Part shown: positions 7,320 to 13,743 of the stretch, piece after piece
How the letters are laid out: each line of letters opens with the position of its first letter
Numbering within the stretch: the first letter of the stretch is position 1
Source of the DNA: Myxococcales bacterium
GTDB lineage: Bacteria; Myxococcota_A; Polyangia; Polyangiales; Polyangiaceae
Direction: 5' to 3'
Length of the DNA: 13,743 nt
NCBI GenBank assembly: GCA_013298325.1
Contig: JAAFHJ010000067.1
Span: 442 to 14,184, forward strand
Translations under genes and position numbers: made by a program
Notes under the pieces: generated by a model
The model's input: the letters and a program-made list of their open reading frames with translations, nothing else
What the model was told of the DNA's origin: nothing
Databases searched by the model: none

Positions 7320-7993
7320 GCCTCGCCCAATTTCGGAGCGCGCTCGTCGCGAACATCCTCGGCGCCGGCCCTCCGATCGCGGCGAGCTGCGGCGACTACG
7401 ACGTCTATCGGCGGATGGCACGCGGGCGTCTTCGCAGCCTGATAGCCGATGCGCTGCCGCGAACGACAGGGGCGCTCGGCGACCGCTGGGACGCCGTCTT
7501 CGACGCGTTTCTGTTAGATGTATCTTCCCCGTACTTGCGCGATGAGGTCGCGCATTTCGCGGCGCTCGTCCCGGCCGAGCCGCCCTGGCTCCCGGCGCTC
7601 GCTGCTTTGGAACTTGCGAGTCGGGAGGTCGCCCACTTGCCCGATTTGTCAATTGTTCCAGTGCCCGTCGCGCTCGATTCGGTCCTTCCATTTGGGCGCG
7701 TTGTTCGCCACGTCGCGAGTTCCTATCGCTTGGAAGAAACTTACGAATTCGCCGATCGGGGGGAGTTTTCCTACCTCGTTTACCGCGACGACGATGATGC
7801 CGTTCAGATCCTACGTTGCGACGGCCTTCAATCGGCTCATCTTGCGGCCATCTGCGACGGTGTCTCGCCCCTCGACGCGGTCCGCCAGGTGGCGACAGCT
7901 CGTGGGGCGCCTGTCGACGCGGAGGCGGTCGATACGCTCGTTGCCCTGGTTCACGCGCTCCTCGAGCGTCGGATTTTTGCCGTCTTGCCGTAA
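7316..7993 (+). CDS. DUF2063 family protein (HvfC/BufC-like MNIO partner)
   Basis: 225 residues from GTG 7316, overlapping the MNIO stop (GTGA). The N-terminal region (about 5-90, with DYDVYRRMARGRLRSLIADA and FDAFLLDVSSPYLRDEVAHF) matches the DUF2063 helical pattern. The C-terminal half (about 125-225) is mixed alpha/beta and contains YRLEETYEF and FSYLVYRDDD. In HvfC/BufC systems this protein binds the precursor leader and pairs with the MNIO enzyme, so its role here is probably to present the 5977-6375 peptide. No membrane segment or signal peptide is seen, so modification should happen in the cytoplasm before export. Third gene of a tightly overlapping operon. Confidence 0.85.
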   Translation: MSLAQFRSALVANILGAGPPIAASCGDYDVYRRMARGRLRSLIADALPRTTGALGDRWDAVFDAFLLDVSSPYLRDEVAHFAALVPAEPPWLPALAALELASREVAHLPDLSIVPVPVALDSVLPFGRVVRHVASSYRLEETYEFADRGEFSYLVYRDDDDAVQILRCDGLQSAHLAAICDGVSPLDAVRQVATARGAPVDAEAVDTLVALVHALLERRIFAVLP

Positions 7994-8013
7994 CGGCCAC
8001 GGCCGCGGTTACG
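7989..8013 (+). terminator. Weak hairpin at the end of the MNIO operon
   Basis: CGTAAC (7989-7994) and GTTACG (8008-8013) are exact inverted repeats spanning the DUF2063 stop codon. There are two extra pairs inside but no T-run after them. It could be a weak terminator or simple chance. The following 80 bases up to the yceI-like start hold no other clear signal. Confidence 0.25.
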
Positions 8014-8096
8014 TAGCCTGTCAGGCCCGCGCTGCTCCCCCGGCCTCCTTTGCTTGCTCCGCCTCTACGATTCCTCCCCGCCCACTCGGAGACTCC

Positions 8097-8891
8097 ATGC
8101 CGCTCGCCCGTGCCGCACGTACCGCACTCTTCCTCGCTCTTCCCGTTCTGGCGCTTTCTGCCGGGTGCGAAAAGAAGACCGACAACGCGATTAAAGAATC
8201 GGCCCCGCCGACGGCTGCATCTGCCAAGCCGGTCGAAGCCGCATCGGTCCGCTTCCTGGTGCAACCGGCCGGAAAAGCATCGATTCTCATCGATGCCCCC
8301 CTCGAGAAAATCAAAGGGGAGACGAACGTCCTCGGCGGGACCCTTGACGTGAATCCGATGGATCTCATGAAGGCAACCGGCGAAGTCACTGCCGATCTTT
8401 CGGTGTTTACGACGACGACCTTTGGCGACAAATCCAAAGACGAACAGCAGACCGAGCACGCGCGCAACTGGTTTGAACTCGGGGAAAAAGTCTCTGAGCA
8501 AGCCCGTGCCGACTACAAGCTTGCGCGCTTCTCGTTGAAGAAGGTCACGAAGGCGGAGCCGGCCAAGTTGGCCGACGCCAAGGATGAAGGGGGCAAGCGA
8601 AAGGTGCGAATCACCGCCGAAGGGACGATCCGCGTCCACGGGCGGGAGGCGCCAAAGACGATCACCCTCGATGTCACGTTTACCGGCCCCGCCGACGCGC
8701 CAAACGGCGTTCAATTCGCCACGGTCGACCCCGTTTCGGTCAGCCTCTCGGAGCACGACGTGAAGCCGCGCGACAACGTCGGCTCCTTCCTCAACGGTGC
8801 CCTCGAGAAGGTGGGGAAGAAGATCGACGACAAGGTGCAGATCAGCGTCGGCGGCGAGGCGATGGTGGCGCCGGCGAAGCCGAAGAACTGA
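8097..8891 (+). CDS. YceI-family lipoprotein
   Basis: 264 residues. The signal peptide MPLARAARTALFLALPVLAL ends in a textbook lipobox LSAGC with C24 as the lipidated cysteine, followed by a charged and Ala-rich tether. The rest (about 45-256) is a YceI-like beta-barrel: SILIDAPLEKIKGETNVLGG at 62-81, a TGEVTADLSVFTTTTFGDKS strand pair, HARNWFELGE, then ITAEGTIRVHGREAPKTITL and a terminal KVQISVGGEA strand. YceI proteins bind long hydrophobic molecules such as isoprenoids in the envelope; the ligand here is unknown. The start is supported by GGAG 7 bases upstream. The frame is open further upstream, but that part is shadow of the DUF2063 gene. The 103-base gap before it suggests separate expression. 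Confidence 0.9.
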   Translation: MPLARAARTALFLALPVLALSAGCEKKTDNAIKESAPPTAASAKPVEAASVRFLVQPAGKASILIDAPLEKIKGETNVLGGTLDVNPMDLMKATGEVTADLSVFTTTTFGDKSKDEQQTEHARNWFELGEKVSEQARADYKLARFSLKKVTKAEPAKLADAKDEGGKRKVRITAEGTIRVHGREAPKTITLDVTFTGPADAPNGVQFATVDPVSVSLSEHDVKPRDNVGSFLNGALEKVGKKIDDKVQISVGGEAMVAPAKPKN

Positions 8892-8906
8892 CGGCAAGCA
8901 CGATAG

Positions 8907-8936
8907 TTGGGGGTTCCCCGGGCGCTCAGATACCCT
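8907..8936 (+). promoter_or_regulatory. Candidate promoter of the DUF2760-Hsp70 operon
   Basis: TTGGGG (8907-8912), an 18-base gap and TACCCT (8931-8936) resemble a housekeeping-type promoter in the 61-base gap after the YceI gene. The -10-like box ends only 7 bases before a GTG (8944), so transcription may start at or next to that GTG and give a nearly leaderless mRNA. If so, the protein would carry three extra N-terminal residues. Confidence 0.4.
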
Positions 8937-8952
8937 GCGCCCCGTGGAACCG

Positions 8953-9537
8953 ATGCCTTTCTTCGCGCGCGTCTTCTACGCGTGGGTTGTCTATTTTCGC
9001 GTAATTTTCGACGGTTCGTTCGCGGCACGCGTGCGCGACCTCTCGACGCCGTCGACACCGAGCCTCCCGGCGCCCCCCTCGGAGTTGCCGCCCGCACCGC
9101 CTGCGCCGGCCGTGGAACCGGTAGCGGCACCGGAAGTGCGAGTGCCAACGCCAACGCGCCCCTACGAAGAGAGTGCGCTCCACCTTCTCGCCGCGCTCCA
9201 ACGGGAAGGGCGTTTTCTCGACTTCGTCGGTCAGTCGATCGACGGACTTTCGGATGCCGACATCGGCGCGGCGAGCCGGGTGGTCCATGCAGGATGCACG
9301 AAAGCGCTGCGCGGCGCGGTAACGCTCGCGCCGATTCGTCCGGAAAATGAAGGGGATCGCGTCGAAGTTGCGGCGGCTGACGCCGCGACCGTGACCTTCC
9401 TCGGGAATGGCGACGACCAATTGCGCGCCGGCCGCCTCGTGCACAAAGGGTGGCGTGCGACGGCCACAAGCCTCCCCCAGAGCGCCCCCGGCCACGACGC
9501 AACGATCCTTCACCCCGCGGAAGTGGAACGTTCATGA
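8953..9537 (+). CDS. DUF2760 family protein linked to Hsp70 genes
   Basis: 194 residues. The N-terminus (MPFFARVFYAWVVYFRVIFD) is hydrophobic and amphipathic and probably associates with the membrane. A Pro/Ala-rich linker follows (about 35-72). The C-terminal domain (about 74-190) contains ALHLLAALQREGRFLDFVGQ, SDADIGAASRVVHAGCTKAL and LVHKGWRATATSLP, the usual DUF2760 pattern. DUF2760 genes typically sit directly before Hsp70 genes, as here; the molecular role is unknown, and adapting the chaperones to a membrane site is a reasonable inference. GGA precedes the ATG at 8953; GTG 8944 is an alternative leaderless start. The stop overlaps the next ATG by 4 bases (ATGA). Confidence 0.82.
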   Translation: MPFFARVFYAWVVYFRVIFDGSFAARVRDLSTPSTPSLPAPPSELPPAPPAPAVEPVAAPEVRVPTPTRPYEESALHLLAALQREGRFLDFVGQSIDGLSDADIGAASRVVHAGCTKALRGAVTLAPIRPENEGDRVEVAAADAATVTFLGNGDDQLRAGRLVHKGWRATATSLPQSAPGHDATILHPAEVERS

Positions 9538-11345
9538 GCTACCTCGTCGGCATCGACCTCGGCACCACCCACTCGGCGCTCGCCTACGTCCCCGCGTCCG
9601 AGCCCGACGCGGCACCGACGACGCTCCCCGTTCCGCAGCTCATTGCGCGCGGAACCCTCGGCAGCCCCTCGCTGCTCCCCAGTTTCTTGTACTTTGCAAG
9701 CGATCCCGAGCCGCTCGGCCTTCCATGGACCGCCGGGGAGGAGACCGCGACTACAATTGCCGTCGGTACCTACGCGCGTGTTCGCGGCCAAGAGGCCCCC
9801 GAGCGCGTCGTCAGCTCGGCAAAGAGCTGGCTCTGCCACGCGGGCGTCGATCGCCGGGCACCGATTCTGCCATTTGGTCGCGCATCGGCAGGAAGTGGTG
9901 AACCTTTCAATAAAAAATGCTCGCCGGTCGCCGCGTCGGCCGCCTACCTTTCCCATCTCGCCGCCGCCTTTTTCGCCGCAACCGGCGAGGTACTTGCCGC
10001 TCAGACGATTGTGCTCACGGTGCCGGCGAGCTTCGATGCCGCCGCCCGCGACTTGACCCTCGAAGCGGCGCGCATGGCCGGCCTCGGCGAGGCGGTCACG
10101 CTCCTCGAAGAGCCGCAGGCCGCCCTCTACGCGTGGACGAACCAACGGGGCGATGCGTTCCGGAAAGAGCTCGCCGTCGGCGACAAGATCCTGGTCGTCG
10201 ACGTTGGCGGCGGAACGACCGACTTTTCCGCGATCGACGTCCAAGAACGCGACGGGGCGCTCGTGCTGGAGCGTATTGCCGTCGGCGATCACATCCTCCT
10301 TGGCGGCGATAACATGGATCTTTTGCTCGGCCACGTCGTGGCGCAGAAGATCCTCGCGACCGGGAAGACCCTCGATGACGGCCAGCGCGCGAGCCTCGTG
10401 CACGCCTGTCGCGATGCCAAAGAGAAGCTCCTCGCCGACACCGCCGAGGCGGCCGTTCCGATCGCGCTTGCGAGCCGCGGATCGAATCTGTTTGGCGGAA
10501 TGATCCGCACCGAACTCACGCGCGACGAGGTCGCTGCGGTGGTGCTCGCCGGCTTTTTCCCGGAGGTCGGGCGCGACGCCGTCCCCGTCGCCCGTCCGCG
10601 GGCCGCCCTCACACAGCTCGGCCTCACCTATGCGCAAGATGCTGGGATTACACGCCATTTGGCGGCGTTCCTTGCGCGCCATTCCTTTGTGCCGACGAAG
10701 GTCCTCTTCAACGGCGGCCCCATGAAGAGCGCTCTCCTCCGCGGCCGGATCCTCGAGCACCTTGCGCGCTGGTTCTCAGGCCCGATCGCGGAGCTCCCGT
10801 TTGCCGACTTCGACCTCGCCGTCGCACGTGGCGCCGCGATCTATGGACGCGCGAAGCGGGGCCGCGGCGTGCGCATTCGCGGCGGGACTGCCCGTTCCTA
10901 TTACGTCGGCGTCGAGTCGAACATGCCGACGATTCCCGGCTTTGAACCTCCCCTCGAACTCGTTTGTGTCGCCCCGTTCGGCATGGAAGAGGGGACAGAG
11001 ACGCCGGTCATCGACGAAAGCTCCGTTGTTGGCGTCGTCGTCGGCGCGCCGGTCGCTTTCCGGTTCTTCTCGTCGACCGTCCGGCGCGAGGATCGTGCAG
11101 GGCAGGTGATTCACGAGGAAACGCAGGGAGTTGAAGAGCTGTCCCCCATCGAGGTCACGCTCCCCGCCGCCGGGAGGACTCCTGGAGACGTCGTTCCGGT
11201 ACGTCTCGGCGCCGCTGTCACCGAACTTGGACGCCTTGCACTTCATGCGGAGCCGCTCGTCGCTCAAACGCCCGGCGAACGATTTTCCGTCGAACTTTCT
11301 CTGCGCTCCCGCGATGGGGACGGCACCTCTTCGGAAGCCCGGTGA
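9534..11345 (+). CDS. Hsp70-like chaperone/ATPase, first of a tandem pair
   Basis: 603 residues. The ATPase core is intact: phosphate-1 GIDLGTTHS (6-14), phosphate-2 VVDVGGGTTD (221-230), GGDNMD (257-262) and an adenosine-site variant FNGGPMKS (392-399) in place of the usual VGGS form. Family-specific features include SAKSWLCHAGVDRRAPILPF (95-114) and SRGSNLF (314-320). A beta-rich substrate-binding-like region follows (about 450-590), but the alpha-helical lid and the EEVD-type tail of DnaK are missing. It is therefore a specialised Hsp70 rather than DnaK. The true start is ATG 9534, overlapping the DUF2760 stop (ATGA); the longer frame from 9450 is shadow. The end overlaps the next ATG as TGATG. 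It is likely produced in step with both neighbours. Confidence 0.93.
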   Translation: MSYLVGIDLGTTHSALAYVPASEPDAAPTTLPVPQLIARGTLGSPSLLPSFLYFASDPEPLGLPWTAGEETATTIAVGTYARVRGQEAPERVVSSAKSWLCHAGVDRRAPILPFGRASAGSGEPFNKKCSPVAASAAYLSHLAAAFFAATGEVLAAQTIVLTVPASFDAAARDLTLEAARMAGLGEAVTLLEEPQAALYAWTNQRGDAFRKELAVGDKILVVDVGGGTTDFSAIDVQERDGALVLERIAVGDHILLGGDNMDLLLGHVVAQKILATGKTLDDGQRASLVHACRDAKEKLLADTAEAAVPIALASRGSNLFGGMIRTELTRDEVAAVVLAGFFPEVGRDAVPVARPRAALTQLGLTYAQDAGITRHLAAFLARHSFVPTKVLFNGGPMKSALLRGRILEHLARWFSGPIAELPFADFDLAVARGAAIYGRAKRGRGVRIRGGTARSYYVGVESNMPTIPGFEPPLELVCVAPFGMEEGTETPVIDESSVVGVVVGAPVAFRFFSSTVRREDRAGQVIHEETQGVEELSPIEVTLPAAGRTPGDVVPVRLGAAVTELGRLALHAEPLVAQTPGERFSVELSLRSRDGDGTSSEAR

Positions 11346-13743
11346 TGCGCGGGGCCCGTCCGTTCGCGGCCGCCAGCGAATTCCCTAGCGGAGGCGTCGC
11401 GAGAGACGGCGGGCCCACTTCAACAGGGGCCCGTCCGTTCGCGGCCGCCAGCGAATTCCCTAGCGGAGGCGTCGCGAGAGACGGCGGGCCCACTTCAACA
11501 GGAACTCCGTCGCCGCCGATCGCGGTGGGGATCGACCTCGGCACGACCCACGTCGTCGTTGCCGCGCGAACCGCTTCATCGCCAGAGACGGTCGTCTTTC
11601 CGATCCCCCAGCGGGTCGCTGTTGGGGCGGTCGCTGCCGAGCCTCTCCTGCCGGCGGCCCTCTTCCCGGAGGTGACTCCGGACGGCGGAACCTCCTGGGT
11701 GGCAGGCGCCTGGGCACGGACGCGTGCGTCAGAAATTGAAGGAAAATCAATTGTTTCTGCGAAGAGCTGGCTCGGCTTCGCCGGCGTCGATCGCGAGGCC
11801 CCCATCCTTCCGTGGGGGGGCACCGGAGCGAAGCTCTCACCGGTCGCCGCGCAAGTGGCCCTGCTCAAGCATGTGCATGATGCATGGAATGCCGCCTATC
11901 CAGAGGTGCCGCTCGCGACGCTCCCCCTCGTCGTCACGATCCCGGCATCCTTTGACGAGACGGCGAGACAGCTTACTTTGCAAGCACTTGCGGCGGCGGG
12001 GCTGGGGCATGCTCGCCTCCTTGAGGAGCCCCAAGCGGCCTTCTTGGCCGTCCCCGAAGGGGCGCGCCCGGCGGCCGGTCGCCTGCTTGTGGTCGACGTC
12101 GGTGGCGGCACGACCGACCTCAGCCTCCTTGAGATCGGCGACGGCTCCGCGGAGCGCCTCGCTGTCGGCCCGCATCTTTTACTGGGGGGCGACAACTTCG
12201 ACCTCGCCCTTGCGGCGCTCGTCGAAGCGCGGCTCCCGCTCCAAGAGGCCGACGGAACCCGTCGCCGCCTCGACGCCGGTCGCTTTGCGTCGCTGGTCGC
12301 GACGTGCCGCACCGCCAAAGAGACGTTGCTCACCGGCACTCGCGACAGTTTCGAAGTGGCTATCGCCGATCGCGGTTCAAACCTATTTGCCGCGATTTTG
12401 CGTGCGCGCCTCACCGCCGAGGAGGCCCAGCAGCTGATTCTCGAACGGTTCTTCCCCGAGGAGGTCGCCGAGCTCGCTGCGCCGCCGCGCCCCGCGCTTG
12501 TGACCGTCGGCCTCCCCTACGAGCGTGACGCTGCAATTACCCGTCATGTCGCGCGGTTCCTTCGCCGCTATGGGCCTGTGAATGCAGTGCTTTTTGCGGG
12601 CGGCGTCTTCGAGGCCCAACCGCTCCGCGACCGCGTTCATCAGGTCATTGAGAATGTGCAAAATGCACCCGTCTCGGTGGTGCAGAATGCAGGCAATTTC
12701 GAGGCGGTCGCCAAAGGGGCAGCAGTCTACGCGACGCCGGCAGGGACCCGGCAGCTTCGGGCGACGACCGCGCATGCCTATTATATGCAGCTTGCACGGA
12801 ATGAATCGCGATTGATGCTCCCGCGTGGCGCAGCCGTCGGCGACCAGCACACGCTTGCCGCTTCCGTGGAGGCGCGGCTTGGAGTCCCCTCCCGTTTCGT
12901 CCTCCTCGCCAACGACGGCGCGGGGGAGCGCCACGTTCCTGACGAAAGAGATCTGCGTTTTTCTATGGTTACGACGTTGCCGCGAGACCTTGCCGGTGGA
13001 GGCGCGCTCGTGGCGAGCGTCCCGGTGACCGTCGTCGCCGCGCTTACCGCGGTCGGCACGATTGCCGTTTCCCTCGCCCACGGGGACGCCTCTTTTGCGC
13101 TTACCTTCGAGACGTCCAAAGGGGACTCCTTCGAAGTATCTGACGTTTCAAAGGTATTTTCCGCGGGCGATGACTCAGATCTGCGCGCACTCATTCACGC
13201 TTCCTTTGGTCCGAAGAGCGCCGAGCAGTCGCGATCCAAGGAGATCCTTCGCGATCTCGAAAAGCGTTTTGGATCGAGAAAATCTTGGTCGGCGGCGCTC
13301 GGTCGCGCGATGGTCGATGCGCTCCTCCCGCGCGCGTCTTTTCGCCGGCAAACGCCAGAACTTGAGCGTTTGTATCTCCTGCTCCTCGGCTTCGGACTGC
13401 GGCCGGGCGCCGGCTTCCCTGGCGACGAACTCCGTGTAGAACGCACGCTCCCCCTTTTTCGGGAACGACTTGCGTTCCCGGACAAAACCCCCGTCCAGCA
13501 GGCCTATTTCATCGCCCTCCGGCGAGTCGCCGCCGGCCTCTCGTCGAACGCCCAAGAGCAGCTTTTTTCCCAGTGGGAAGCGCCAAAGAAGAAGGGCCCC
13601 GTGCTCCTTGCCCGCGACGAGGCGCGGTCGGCAATGGTCGCCTTCGAGGAACTCCCGCTCTCCGCAAAGCGCCTCCTTGGCGCGCGACTGATCGAGCGCT
13701 GCCTCGTCGACGGCAACCCGGCCCTCTGGAGCGACCTCGGCCG
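11345..13743 (+). CDS. Hsp70-like protein with DUF3731-like C-terminus, partial; repeat-encoded N-terminus
   Basis: An open frame of 799 codons runs from ATG 11345 to the right edge without a stop. The ATG shares one base with the previous stop (TGATG). Residues 4-53 are two copies of the 25-residue palindromic repeat peptide. Hsp70 homology begins around 59: GIDLGTTH (62-69), SAKSWLGFAGVDREAPILPW, VVDVGGGTTD (249-258), SDR/ADRGSNLF-type motif and FAGGVFEAQP (from 417). A beta-rich region follows (about 475-600). From about 613 (LRALIHASFG) the sequence matches the DUF3731 pattern (LERLYLLLLGFGLRPGAGFP, ERTLPLFRERLAF), a known extension of Hsp70s paired with DUF2760. It is a diverged paralogue of the upstream Hsp70. 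GTG 11525 could start a version without the repeat, but no Shine-Dalgarno sequence is seen there. Confidence 0.92.
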   Translation, partial: MRGARPFAAASEFPSGGVARDGGPTSTGARPFAAASEFPSGGVARDGGPTSTGTPSPPIAVGIDLGTTHVVVAARTASSPETVVFPIPQRVAVGAVAAEPLLPAALFPEVTPDGGTSWVAGAWARTRASEIEGKSIVSAKSWLGFAGVDREAPILPWGGTGAKLSPVAAQVALLKHVHDAWNAAYPEVPLATLPLVVTIPASFDETARQLTLQALAAAGLGHARLLEEPQAAFLAVPEGARPAAGRLLVVDVGGGTTDLSLLEIGDGSAERLAVGPHLLLGGDNFDLALAALVEARLPLQEADGTRRRLDAGRFASLVATCRTAKETLLTGTRDSFEVAIADRGSNLFAAILRARLTAEEAQQLILERFFPEEVAELAAPPRPALVTVGLPYERDAAITRHVARFLRRYGPVNAVLFAGGVFEAQPLRDRVHQVIENVQNAPVSVVQNAGNFEAVAKGAAVYATPAGTRQLRATTAHAYYMQLARNESRLMLPRGAAVGDQHTLAASVEARLGVPSRFVLLANDGAGERHVPDERDLRFSMVTTLPRDLAGGGALVASVPVTVVAALTAVGTIAVSLAHGDASFALTFETSKGDSFEVSDVSKVFSAGDDSDLRALIHASFGPKSAEQSRSKEILRDLEKRFGSRKSWSAALGRAMVDALLPRASFRRQTPELERLYLLLLGFGLRPGAGFPGDELRVERTLPLFRERLAFPDKTPVQQAYFIALRRVAAGLSSNAQEQLFSQWEAPKKKGPVLLARDEARSAMVAFEELPLSAKRLLGARLIERCLVDGNPALWSDLG
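11354..11428 (+). repeat. 75-bp palindromic in-frame repeat, copy 2 (N-terminus of second Hsp70)
   Basis: Encodes a 25-residue unit beginning ARPFAAASEFPSGG and ending VARDGGPTSTG, in the same frame as copy 1. It differs from copy 1 at 5 of 75 bases; four changes fall in the central arm and loop. The outer arms (GGGCCCG at 11352-11358 with CGGGCCC at 11410-11416) and the TCGCG arms are kept, while the inner stem is weakened (GCCAGC faces CCTAGC). It starts only 9 bases after the A of the ATG. Confidence 0.9.
11429..11503 (+). repeat. 75-bp palindromic in-frame repeat, copy 3 (direct tandem of copy 2)
   Basis: Identical to copy 2 at 74 of 75 bases; the only difference is the final codon (GGA for GGG). 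It directly abuts copy 2 and ends where Hsp70-type sequence begins (Thr-Pro-Ser-Pro-Pro linker). Near-identity indicates recent tandem duplication or gene conversion. Confidence 0.9.

Noticed and set aside
6384..8897. An 837-codon minus-strand ORF
   Set aside because: It lies antisense to the MNIO, DUF2063 and YceI genes, all of which have clear family motifs. Its Arg-rich composition is typical of a shadow frame in GC-rich DNA.
9510..10760. A 416-codon minus-strand ORF under the first Hsp70
   Set aside because: Shadow of a gene with intact Hsp70 phosphate-binding motifs.
11352..11503. Cloning polylinker contamination
   Set aside because: The repeat contains ApaI-, NotI- and EcoRI-like sites close together. 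However, the diverged copy in the MNIO gene, the exact 75-bp periodicity and the kept reading frame argue for a natural element.
11345..11503. CRISPR array
   Set aside because: Only two directly abutting units without spacers, and translated within an ORF.

Overview
The window is about 13.7 kb of GC-rich DNA with closely packed genes, frequent GTG starts and many 4-base stop/start overlaps. A Ser/Thr kinase joined to a formylglycine-generating-enzyme-like (FGE-like) domain, a DUF2760-Hsp70-Hsp70 cluster, and lipoproteins with Ala/Pro-rich linkers all suggest a Myxococcota (Polyangia-like) chromosome. That placement is an inference from gene content, not a search result.

Layout. (1) Left edge: a partial minus-strand ORF of unknown function, divergent from proS (261-1988, +), which encodes prolyl-tRNA synthetase. 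A hairpin able to terminate in both directions (2015-2044) separates proS from a convergent minus-strand group. (2) Minus-strand group, in transcription order: a 214-aa unknown protein (5798-5154), a membrane-anchored Ser/Thr kinase with an extracytoplasmic FGE-like domain (5013-2800), and a fatty acid hydroxylase/sterol desaturase (2803-2057) whose GTG start overlaps the kinase stop. (3) Plus-strand group 5977-7993: a small Ala/Pro-rich Cys-containing secreted peptide, a DUF692/MNIO enzyme and a DUF2063 partner protein, each overlapping the next by GTGA. This has the architecture of HvfABC/bufferin RiPP operons, which make copper-binding modified peptides. (4) A YceI-family lipoprotein (8097-8891). 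(5) Plus-strand chaperone operon from about 8907: a DUF2760 protein, a 603-aa Hsp70-like protein, and a second Hsp70-like protein with a C-terminal DUF3731-like region that runs off the right edge. The second Hsp70 ORF has no stop inside the window.

The most unusual feature is a 75-bp palindromic element present three times. One copy forms the C-terminal tail of the MNIO enzyme (7236-7310). Two nearly identical tandem copies form the first 50 or so residues of the second Hsp70 (11354-11503). All copies are read in the same frame and add the same 25-residue peptide, and the neighbouring stop/start couplings remain intact. This behaves like a protein-coding palindromic mobile repeat, comparable in concept to Rickettsia palindromic elements.

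I saw no tRNA, rRNA, CRISPR array, transposase or integrase. No gene-free stretch exceeds 300 bases.
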